Below are positions 1 through 5,696 of a stretch of 6,758 nucleotides of DNA, in pieces. The stretch spans positions 1-6,758 of the forward strand of contig CAYHEC010000066.1 of assembly GCA_964355675.1 (NCBI GenBank), written 5' to 3'. The stretch's first letter is position 1. Each line of letters begins with the position of its first letter. This DNA is from CAMBDS01 sp964355675. Its GTDB lineage: Bacteria > Electryoneota > AABM5-125-24 > Hatepunaeales > Hatepunaeaceae. A program made the position numbers and the translations under genes. A model generated the notes under the pieces. That model made no database searches, was not told where the DNA came from, and was given only the letters and a program-made list of their open reading frames with translations.

Positions 1-75
1 CTCCAAGAGAATCTTGTCCGAATTGGCGTACCAAGCGAATAAATCAACGAACTCTAAAAGTCCGCCCTCCAAGAG
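1..75. repeat. Copy A of a ~75-bp interspersed repeat
   Basis: This stretch is nearly identical to the reverse complement of 3512-3586; I count two substitutions and one single-base indel. It begins with CTCCAAGAGA and ends with CCCTCCAAGAG, so the same short tag borders both sides of the unit. Bases 36-75 also match 3677-3716 in direct orientation with two mismatches. It lies 42 nt beyond the ackA stop codon. The copy starts at the window edge, so its full length is unknown. I see no coding sequence in it and no T-tract that would make it an intrinsic terminator for ackA. Confidence 0.9.
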
Positions 76-117
76 TAACAAAACCCATACTGTTAATACT
101 CTTTTCGTGGTTGTATA

Positions 118-1311
118 TTACCCCACTAACGCGAGCGTATCTCTTGCGATAACCAGCTCTTCGTTTGTAGGAATTACCATTATCCGCACTCGCGAACCGT
201 TATCGACACTCCGCTCTTCCTTTGAAAGTGCAACATTTTTCTCCAGATCGAGAGTCATGCCGAGGAAATCAAGCCCTTCAACCGATTTCTGCCGCACAAT
301 GCTTGAGTTCTCCCCGATACCGCCAGTAAAAACCACGCCGTCAAGCCCTCCCATTGCCGACGCGTAAGCTCCAATATATTTCTTCACCCGGTAACAGAAA
401 ACATCCAGCGCCAATTGAGCGCGCGAATGACCTTTGGCCGCTTCGGCTTCTATTTCGCGCATATCATTGGATACACCGGAGATGCCTTGAAGACCCGAGT
501 GCTTGTTAATCAGGGAATTAGCCTCACTGACGCCGATTTCTTCCCTCCCCATCACATACAGCAGTGACGCCGCATCGAGATCGCCCGTGCGGGTTCCCAT
601 CAGCAGTCCCTCTACCGGAGTAAAGCCCATCGATGTATCGACCGAAATACCCCGGTCAACGGCCGCTGAACTACAGCCATTGCCGAGGTGGCAGGTAACA
701 AGCTTAATCTGGGTAAGCGGCTTTTCCATAAGAGCTGAAGCTCGATGGGCGACGTAACGGTGCGATGTGCCATGAAAGCCGTACCGACGCACGGAGTACT
801 TTTTATAAAGAATGTAAGGAAGCCCGTACATGAAGGCATAGTCGGGCATTTTGTGGTGGAACGCAGTATCGAAAACGGCAACTTGCGGCACCTCTTTCAT
901 CAATGCCTTACAAGCCTGAATTCCCTTGATATTGGCAGGGTTATGTAGCGGAGCAAGCTCGATACAATCGTGAAGCTGGCTCATAACCTCACTGTCGATT
1001 ACAACCGATTCCGTTAATTTTTCACCGCCGTGAACAACCCGGTGACCGACTGCCTTGATCTCGCCGCGATCCTTGATAACTCCGTGGTTAGGCGAGAGGA
1101 GTATGGCAAGAATATACTCAATTGCCGACTGGTGGTCATTGATTTCGCCGGCGAGTTTTACCTTGTCGCCGTCGTGGCGTTGGTGGATCAGTAGCGCGCC
1201 TTTCGCTCCGATCCGCTCAACAAGCCCCCAGGCGAGACAATTTTCTCCCTCCATCTCATACAATCGATATTTTACTGACGACGAACCACTGTTTAATACG
1301 AGAATTGTCAT
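118..1311 (-). CDS. ackA: Acetate kinase
   Basis: Acetate kinase (ASKHA fold, cytoplasmic) interconverts acetate plus ATP with acetyl phosphate plus ADP. Together with phosphotransacetylase it makes ATP from acetyl-CoA or activates acetate. The protein is 397 residues, the usual family length. The known active-site residues are all in place and keep the numbering of the Methanosarcina enzyme: N7 in LNSGSSS, R91 in GHRVVHGG, H123, D148 in FDTAFH, H180 in GFHGTSH, N211 in HLGNG, R241 in GTRTGD and E384 in TNEEL. The adenosine-binding GGIGEN motif is at 330-335. The ATG start gives the standard N-terminus; an AAGGA at 1323-1327 lies 11 nt upstream, slightly far. A 69-nt gap with a strong inverted repeat separates it from the ABC2 gene upstream. 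No pta gene is in the window. The identification is very secure. Confidence 0.98.
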   Translation of the reverse strand: MTILVLNSGSSSVKYRLYEMEGENCLAWGLVERIGAKGALLIHQRHDGDKVKLAGEINDHQSAIEYILAILLSPNHGVIKDRGEIKAVGHRVVHGGEKLTESVVIDSEVMSQLHDCIELAPLHNPANIKGIQACKALMKEVPQVAVFDTAFHHKMPDYAFMYGLPYILYKKYSVRRYGFHGTSHRYVAHRASALMEKPLTQIKLVTCHLGNGCSSAAVDRGISVDTSMGFTPVEGLLMGTRTGDLDAASLLYVMGREEIGVSEANSLINKHSGLQGISGVSNDMREIEAEAAKGHSRAQLALDVFCYRVKKYIGAYASAMGGLDGVVFTGGIGENSSIVRQKSVEGLDFLGMTLDLEKNVALSKEERSVDNGSRVRIMVIPTNEELVIARDTLALVG

Positions 1312-1322
1312 TGTAATTTAAT

Positions 1323-1327
1323 TCCTT
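1323..1327 (-). promoter_or_regulatory. Possible ribosome binding site of ackA
   Basis: The minus strand reads AAGGA here, 11 nt before the ackA ATG at 1311. The spacing is longer than the usual 5 to 9 nt, so this is a plausible but weak site. It sits between the 31-bp inverted repeat and the start codon, so a hairpin in the leader could affect its access. Confidence 0.4.
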
Positions 1328-1333
1328 TTTTTG

Positions 1334-1425
1334 GCTCTTGGAGGGCGGACTTTCAGTCCGCTCTTGCCTTAGCTTGAAGCTCAACCTATGCGAGAGAGCG
1401 GACTGAAAGTCCGCCCTCCAAGAGC
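1334..1425. repeat. Perfect 31-bp inverted repeat pair (BIME/REP-like)
   Basis: The arms at 1334-1364 and 1395-1425 are perfect reverse complements, separated by a 30-nt loop. Each arm contains the tag CTTGGAGGG or its complement (1337-1345 and 1414-1422) followed by a small self-complementary core, GCGGACT TTC AGTCCGC. The element covers the last 14 codons and stop of the ABC2 gene and much of the gap before ackA. On the minus-strand transcript the hairpin is followed by an A-run (complement of the T-run at 1326-1332), not a U-run, so it does not look like an intrinsic terminator. It could stabilise or attenuate the message between ABC2 and ackA. A pair of inverted palindromic units is the layout of bacterial BIMEs. 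Confidence 0.9.
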
Positions 1426-2187
1426 GCTTTTGCCCGTTTCAAGCCAATATGTTAATTGTTGCCAGTCAAAATCCATCGTAGAGTAATCACCGGTAAGTTT
1501 GCCATTATCCAGCGTCAGGACTCTGTCGGCGTCTCTACAAATTTCTGCCGGGTCGTGACTTATTACCATAATACCAGAACCCGAATCTTTCAGTTTTCTG
1601 ATCAGGCTCACGATCAACTCGAATCCAGATTCATCGAGCCCTCCTTCTGGTTCATCGAGAATCAGGAATGGAGTCGGGACGACAATCGTCGATGCAAGCG
1701 CGATCCGCCGCTTTTCGCCTCCCGATAGCGTCAATGGGTCACGAGTCAGAAACTGTTCGGGATCAAGCGACACATCAAGTAAGGCTTTCACGACGGAATT
1801 TTGCAATTCCTCGCCCTTTACGCCTTGATTTATTAGAGCAAAGCCCACTTCATCAGCAACCGTCGCGGCAAATATCTGTCTCTCGGGTTGAGCATCCGCC
1901 CAGCCAACCAAATCGAGCAAATCGTCGTTAGATTGTTGATTCGGTTTGTCGCCCAGAATAAGCTCGATCATGCCTGCATCGGGTGCGATCAGTCCCTTGA
2001 TCAGCTTACCGAGAGTTGATTTACCTGATCCTGATGGACCGGCGAGAATGATCAGCTCGCCGGAGTGCCAATCGAACGAAACACCCTCGATTGCTTTAGG
2101 AGTGATTCTGGAATAGCCATAAGTCAGATCGGTAAGTCGCAGAGTTTTCAGATTAACACCTTGGAAGGAATTAGAGTAGGGGCGCAT
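1381..2187 (-). CDS. ECF/CbiO-type ABC transporter ATPase with repeat-derived ends (ABC2)
   Basis: This is an ATP-binding subunit of the energy-coupling factor (EcfA/CbiO) class, which powers uptake of vitamins or metal ions together with EcfT and an S component. All ATPase motifs are canonical: Walker A GPSGSGKST at 50-58, Q-loop Q100 in the ECF-style stretch QPERQIFAATV, signature LSGGE at 154-158, Walker B with D178 and E179, D-loop near D185, and H-loop H211 in ISHD. Family homology begins around residue 14. Residues 1-4 (MRPY) are encoded by a perfect palindrome, and residues 255-268 by the 31-bp inverted repeat, so both ends look acquired. A CTG codon at 2151-2149, 7 nt after an AAGG, is an alternative start. 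The gene follows the lipoprotein gene by 42 nt. Its likely dimer partner is ABC1 at 3721-4362. The substrate cannot be told from sequence. Confidence 0.9.
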   Translation of the reverse strand: MRPYSNSFQGVNLKTLRLTDLTYGYSRITPKAIEGVSFDWHSGELIILAGPSGSGKSTLGKLIKGLIAPDAGMIELILGDKPNQQSNDDLLDLVGWADAQPERQIFAATVADEVGFALINQGVKGEELQNSVVKALLDVSLDPEQFLTRDPLTLSGGEKRRIALASTIVVPTPFLILDEPEGGLDESGFELIVSLIRKLKDSGSGIMVISHDPAEICRDADRVLTLDNGKLTGDYSTMDFDWQQLTYWLETGKSALGGRTFSPLSRIG

Positions 2188-2204
2188 TGCAATGCGCCCC
2201 TACT
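2175..2204. repeat. Perfect 30-bp palindrome spanning the annotated ABC2 start codon
   Basis: Bases 2175-2189 (AGTAGGGGCGCATTG) are the exact reverse complement of 2190-2204. The annotated ATG of ABC2 (2187-2185) lies inside it, and the GGGG that would act as a Shine-Dalgarno sequence lies in the other half. In the minus-strand mRNA both signals would be buried in one hairpin. The core differs from the CTTGGAGGG family but has the same design: a G-rich flank, a short palindromic core and a C-rich flank. No U-tract follows, so it is not an obvious terminator for the lipoprotein gene. It most likely belongs to a dispersed palindromic repeat family. Confidence 0.85.
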
Positions 2205-2229
2205 GACTCGCAAAGACATGACACTGATC

Positions 2230-3477
2230 CTAATTGAAGAACGGTCCCCAAACTCGGGCGCTTCCGTCTCCAGATGCGCTGACCACATAGGAATTGTTGG
2301 GGCTCCACGCTACGGAATAGACTGCCATTGTGTGACCGCTAAGCTGGCGGAGTAACTCGCCTGTCTCTACATTCCACAGCAATATCTTCCAGTCGTTGGT
2401 TCCTGCAACGAGCTTCTTTCCGTCCGGACTGATTGCAAAGCATGTACCGGCAAAATTCGCCATCCTTCTCACTACGGTTGCATCGGCGAGCCGAATGTAA
2501 CGCGATCCGACAAGTGCATGTGTTGCGTCAGGGGATATTGCAAGCACTTTATTGTTGGAAATGATTCCCTCTAAATCACCTTCAGGACTGTAATAACGCG
2601 TTATCTGCAGAACCGATTTGATGGTATCAGCGTTGCTTGTCAGGTCGAATTTCCTTAATGTATCACCGCCAGTCACCAGCCAGTGACCGTCGGTGCTGAT
2701 GCAGAATTCCGCGCCAGCTCTTTCAAGAACATGCATCACGTTAAAGCTGGTCGGATCGAGCAACTTCGCTACGGTATCGATCTGCGCTAAAAGGTATCGA
2801 CCGTCGGGGGTGAATTGCGCGCGTGTTCCGACGAAAGAAGTGAAGAATTCTCCTGAATTCAGATCCCATATCACGGTTTGAATATCATCGGAAGAGGAGA
2901 GCCTACTGCCACCGGGTGAAAAGCTGACGTCAACCGGGGCTCGTTGGTGAGTGATAAAATTAATATCCTCTGATTCTGTTTCCCAATTCCATAGCCTGAC
3001 ACTGTAACCCCCGTCACCAGTGGCGATTTTGGTCCCGTTGGGGCTGAATGCGGCACACCTCATCGAGCCTTCGGAAATTCTAAGCCTCGCCAGCATCGAT
3101 CCGCCTTCAAGCTTGTACGTATTGGAGAATGCCGACATTCCACTCGGACTAATAGCTCTGATCTTGTAGAAGTACGTTAGGTCTGACGATTTTCCTTCCA
3201 GAAAAAAATACCGTGCATTCTCCGGTGCAGTGGAAATTTTTACGAAGTGGCTGTCAACTCTTATTGCTTCGTATATATCGAAGCCGTCCTCGGACATAGA
3301 GTTATCATTCCAATCGAGGCGGATCTGAGTCGCCGTTACGAAGCGGGCTGAAAGCCGGGTTGGTGGCGTAGGTCCTTGACCTCCCTGAACTCTCGTAGCG
3401 GGCTCGTCGCCACACCCTAAAGTCATCGCTCCTATAAATCCCAATCCGAGTAACGTCATGCCAATGTTTCTGTTCAT
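2230..3477 (-). CDS. Lipoprotein with fibronectin type III domain and WD40 beta-propeller
   Basis: A predicted secreted lipoprotein of 415 residues, probably acting as an envelope binding scaffold; no enzymatic motif is visible. Residues 1-21 form a signal peptide with a hydrophobic core and the lipobox TLGC, with C22 as the acylated cysteine. The next residues, GDEP, do not give the classical D+2 inner-membrane retention signal. A Pro/Gly linker leads into a fibronectin type III domain at about 37-124 (LDWNDNS near 54-60, YFYKIRA near 102-108). WD40-like repeats then run from about 130 to 412. I count seven, marked by FSPNG, FSPGG, FTPDG, ISTDG, ISPDA, ISPDG and WSPNN, enough for one closed propeller. 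The start is supported by AGGAG at 3485-3489, 7 nt upstream. The gene sits between two ECF ATPase genes and is flanked by repeats, so it may be a later insertion. Its ligand is unknown. Confidence 0.88.
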   Translation of the reverse strand: MNRNIGMTLLGLGFIGAMTLGCGDEPATRVQGGQGPTPPTRLSARFVTATQIRLDWNDNSMSEDGFDIYEAIRVDSHFVKISTAPENARYFFLEGKSSDLTYFYKIRAISPSGMSAFSNTYKLEGGSMLARLRISEGSMRCAAFSPNGTKIATGDGGYSVRLWNWETESEDINFITHQRAPVDVSFSPGGSRLSSSDDIQTVIWDLNSGEFFTSFVGTRAQFTPDGRYLLAQIDTVAKLLDPTSFNVMHVLERAGAEFCISTDGHWLVTGGDTLRKFDLTSNADTIKSVLQITRYYSPEGDLEGIISNNKVLAISPDATHALVGSRYIRLADATVVRRMANFAGTCFAISPDGKKLVAGTNDWKILLWNVETGELLRQLSGHTMAVYSVAWSPNNSYVVSASGDGSARVWGPFFN

Positions 3478-3484
3478 TTCAATG

Positions 3485-3489
3485 CTCCT
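3485..3489 (-). promoter_or_regulatory. Strong ribosome binding site of the WD40 lipoprotein gene
   Basis: The minus strand reads AGGAG with 7 nt before the ATG at 3477. It is the best Shine-Dalgarno match in the window, and it indicates that this gene initiates translation independently of the operon upstream. Confidence 0.8.
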
Positions 3490-3511
3490 GGTTTGTCTGT
3501 CGAATCAATTA

Positions 3512-3586
3512 TCTTGGAGGGCGGACTTTTTAGAGTTCGTTGATTTATTCGCTTGAGACGCCAATTCGGACAAGATTCTCTTGGAG
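3512..3586. repeat. Copy B of the ~75-bp interspersed repeat
   Basis: This is the inverted counterpart of 1-75, with two substitutions and one indel between them. It is bordered by the same tag in direct orientation (CTTGGAGGG at 3513-3521 and 3580-3588). A partial third copy in the opposite orientation lies at 3677-3716. It occupies the upstream region of the lipoprotein gene, so any promoter for that gene lies in or next to it. Confidence 0.9.
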
Positions 3587-3657
3587 GGGGGGCTTCAGCC
3601 CGCCCTTGTTTGTGCTTGATCGTCCTTTAGGGGGGGCTGAAGCCCCCCCTCCAAGAG
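3578..3657. repeat. Perfect 23-bp inverted repeat nested in the 3512-3716 block
   Basis: The arms 3578-3600 and 3635-3657 are exact reverse complements. With one mismatch the pairing extends inward to 3606/3629, giving 29 positions. Each arm combines the CTTGGAGGG tag with a core of the form GGGCTTCAGCCC. On the minus strand it lies after the ABC1 gene and could form a very stable hairpin, but no U-run follows either arm, so a standard intrinsic terminator is not supported. It is probably a BIME-type pair. It may still slow transcription or protect the message of the upstream operon. Confidence 0.88.
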
Positions 3658-3676
3658 GATCAAATCTCTACTCGAA

Positions 3677-3716
3677 CGAATAAATCAACGAACTCTGAAA
3701 GTCAGCCCTCCAAGAG
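3677..3716. repeat. Copy C, partial, of the interspersed repeat
   Basis: This 40-nt stretch matches 36-75 in direct orientation with two mismatches, and matches copy B in inverted orientation. It ends 4 nt before the complement of the ABC1 stop codon. With copy B it forms the outer arms of a nested inverted structure covering 3512-3716. The rest of the 75-bp unit is absent; 3658-3676 carries unrelated sequence. Confidence 0.85.
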
Positions 3717-3720
3717 AACT

Positions 3721-4362
3721 CTACTGTTTCAGAATACTCAATTTTCCTTTATCCAACTGCCAGACCGAATTTACGTCACTCTTATCGAAAATTCTGGACG
3801 TTATCCATATTACCCCGCTCCGTTTCGACGCTTCCTTTGCCGCCTCCCAGATTCGTCCCCGCCATTTCAAATCAAGATAGGCTGTAGCTTCATCGAAAAT
3901 TATGAAGTCTGGTTCCATCACATAATTGGCCGCAAAAGCAACAAGTTGGCACTCGCCATCGGCAAGCGCCTCTGGGGGCTTCCGGCGAAGACCAGCCAGT
4001 CCAAACTTATCGAGCGCTCCCTCAACTCGCTGAGCGATATCGAGGCGGGCAAGATTTAAATTCTCAAGTCCCCAGGCGATTTCTTCCTCGACCGAAGACG
4101 TCAATAACTGCGAGGAGGGCTCCTGCATCACCAGCGCCACGCCATTCCAGCCCATTTCTGGACTCCGACGCCCCTTTATCTCGCCCGTTTCTGGCTCTAT
4201 CAATCCAGCGATCAATTTAGCGAGAGTGCTTTTTCCTGAGCCGTTGGGTCCGGTCAAGATAACCATTTCCCCGACAGATACAGTGCAAGAAATGCTTAGT
4301 AGTGACGGGTGAGAGCTACCGTGATAAGTATAGCTGACATCGTCGAGCGCCAGTTGTGTCAC
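3721..4362 (-). CDS. ECF/CbiO-type ABC transporter ATPase with degenerate motifs (ABC1)
   Basis: A second ATP-binding subunit of the energy-coupling factor class. It shows Walker A GPNGSGKST at 38-46, a Q-loop at Q80 in the ECF-like MQEPSSQLL, a Walker B with D157 and E158, and a D-loop near D164. Two motifs depart from the family. The signature is LADGE (133-137) rather than LSGGQ/E, and the H-loop position is S189 in ITSR rather than His. At 213 residues it is shorter than many EcfA proteins (about 270) and lacks a C-terminal extension. It starts with GTG inside the GTGA overlap with kdtA, so translation is probably coupled to it; no separate Shine-Dalgarno is visible. It likely pairs with ABC2 at 1381-2187. 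No EcfT or S component is in the window, so the substrate is unknown. Confidence 0.88.
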   Translation of the reverse strand: MTQLALDDVSYTYHGSSHPSLLSISCTVSVGEMVILTGPNGSGKSTLAKLIAGLIEPETGEIKGRRSPEMGWNGVALVMQEPSSQLLTSSVEEEIAWGLENLNLARLDIAQRVEGALDKFGLAGLRRKPPEALADGECQLVAFAANYVMEPDFIIFDEATAYLDLKWRGRIWEAAKEASKRSGVIWITSRIFDKSDVNSVWQLDKGKLSILKQ

Positions 4363-5696
4363 GGTTGCCGCAAAAAAGGTTCCAATAGTTCCAGAACGCG
4401 CACCGTCGCTCCGGCATTGGAAGTAACGACTCTCCCTGCTGATTCGGCCGATCGTGAGTAACTTGCAGGATCGTCAAGCCATTTTGACCACTGCGAAGCG
4501 AGCGATTCGGCGCTTGTAAGAAGACTACCGCCTCCACAACCCATCAGGAGACCGGCTTCGTGCGATACATGGTAGTTTGGTCCGAATGCGACCGGAAGGT
4601 GGTAGGCGGCTGGCTCGAGAACGCTATGGACTCCAACCCCGAAGCCACCGCCGACTATCGTTGCCCATCCTACTGAGTAGATGTCAGCCAGTATTCCCAT
4701 CTGATCGATGTAGTAAATGTCTTGTACAACCGACTCTCCATTCCATTCGCTGTGGAGAATCATCGTAAGACCCTGCACATTGGCGGCTGTCCGACATCGA
4801 AGCAATGATTCTTCAGTAAGTTCATGAGGAGCGATTACTAATTTTACGCACTGATGGTTTTGCTTCAATGAAGCAAACGCAGGGAATATGAGTTTCTCTT
4901 CCGGCGGCCATGTACTTCCGGCGACAATCACTGGGCCTCTACCGAGAGCGGCTTTAAGAGAAGCAAATTTTTGTTTTCCCTGTTCGATGCGCATCAAGGT
5001 CCGGTCGTAACGGGTATCGCCAACGACCTTAAGCGAAACTGATTCGCTAAGGAGCGGTTTTACCCGCGTGGCGTCAGTTTCTGAGATCGTCCAGATTTCA
5101 GAGACAAGGCTAAAAAATTGGCGGTTAAAACTGCTGACAAAAGGCAGGCGTCGTTTTGTGCGCGAGTGGAAATTTGCGTTAATGATGATGTAGGGAATCT
5201 GCAACATTGCCGCCGCGCGGATCATGTTCGGCCAGATGTCATGCTTGGCAACCAGAATCACCGTCGGCTCGAGACGCGAAAGGAATCTTAATTGCAGACC
5301 CAGTTGATCGAAGGGAAGGTATCCGCATGCCCAAAGCTCTGGATAGTTGAAGACCACCTTTTCGACCGAAGGTGAAGAAAAGCTTACCGCCACGCGGCAG
5401 TTACTTCGCTTAAGCAATCCTTCGATCAAAGGGATAATCGCCTCGAATTCCCCCCGCGAGGCGGCATGAATCAACACCGATGGTCGCCGGTCCATCATTT
5501 GAATCTTCCACCGGTTGACTCCCCCCGACCGGCCTCGGATCGCCGTGCCGAGTTTCTTATGGAAGAGTCCGGCAAATTTCGCAATGCCGATCCCAGAAGC
5601 GGCGATTGCGTCGTAAAGCGTCCATAAACCGCCGCCAAAATCGGCGTGGAGATTATAACGGTTTACCTTTTCGGCGTCTTTCTTCGGTTTTTTCAC
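4359..5696 (-). CDS. waaA: 3-deoxy-D-manno-octulosonic acid transferase
   Basis: KdtA/WaaA (GT30 family) transfers Kdo from CMP-Kdo to the lipid A precursor at the inner face of the inner membrane. Length is 445 residues, close to the usual 410 to 440. Visible motifs: an N-terminal membrane-associating stretch at about 22-50; SRGE at 80-83, whose E83 fits the catalytic base; the DIWPN loop at 153-157; NANFHSRT at 173-180; GDTRYDR at 226-232; AGSTW..EE at 259-267; APHE at 289-292; and the nucleotide-sugar-binding stretch GGGFGVGVHSVLEPA at 349-363. SRGE in place of the commoner SVGE, and APHE in place of PRHPER, resemble Bacteroidetes/Chlorobi enzymes. The start is GTG, overlapping the GT9 stop by 1 nt (TAGTG), with no clear Shine-Dalgarno, so coupling is likely. 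Whether it adds one or more Kdo units cannot be told. Confidence 0.95.
   Translation of the reverse strand: MKKPKKDAEKVNRYNLHADFGGGLWTLYDAIAASGIGIAKFAGLFHKKLGTAIRGRSGGVNRWKIQMMDRRPSVLIHAASRGEFEAIIPLIEGLLKRSNCRVAVSFSSPSVEKVVFNYPELWACGYLPFDQLGLQLRFLSRLEPTVILVAKHDIWPNMIRAAAMLQIPYIIINANFHSRTKRRLPFVSSFNRQFFSLVSEIWTISETDATRVKPLLSESVSLKVVGDTRYDRTLMRIEQGKQKFASLKAALGRGPVIVAGSTWPPEEKLIFPAFASLKQNHQCVKLVIAPHELTEESLLRCRTAANVQGLTMILHSEWNGESVVQDIYYIDQMGILADIYSVGWATIVGGGFGVGVHSVLEPAAYHLPVAFGPNYHVSHEAGLLMGCGGGSLLTSAESLASQWSKWLDDPASYSRSAESAGRVVTSNAGATVRVLELLEPFLRQP

Noticed and set aside
14..367. A 117-codon plus-strand frame starting in the left repeat
   Set aside because: It runs antisense through the 3' end of ackA and the repeat, is low-complexity and Ser/Thr/Pro-rich, and has no family resemblance.
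503..948. Open frames of 60 to 90 codons overlapping ackA on either strand
   Set aside because: They lie within a strongly conserved full-length acetate kinase gene and show no recognisable domain; they are shadows of its codon pattern.
1326..1364. T-run next to the 31-bp inverted repeat as an intrinsic terminator
   Set aside because: The T-run precedes the hairpin on the plus strand and becomes an A-run after it on the minus strand, so it fits a terminator in neither direction.
3508..3513. GATAAT on the minus strand as a -10 element for the lipoprotein gene
   Set aside because: It resembles TATAAT in five of six positions and is sensibly placed, but no -35-like hexamer lies 16 to 18 nt upstream; too weak to annotate.
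1..3586. Composite transposon bounded by insertion sequences
   Set aside because: The flanking repeats are only about 75 bp, contain no transposase gene, and no target-site duplication can be shown from this window.
1..3716. CRISPR array
   Set aside because: The repeats occur in both orientations, with irregular spacing and self-complementary units, and no cas genes are present.
5442..5465. Inverted CGCCTCG/CGAGGCG inside kdtA
   Set aside because: The arms are short, lie within conserved coding sequence, and are explained by codon content.
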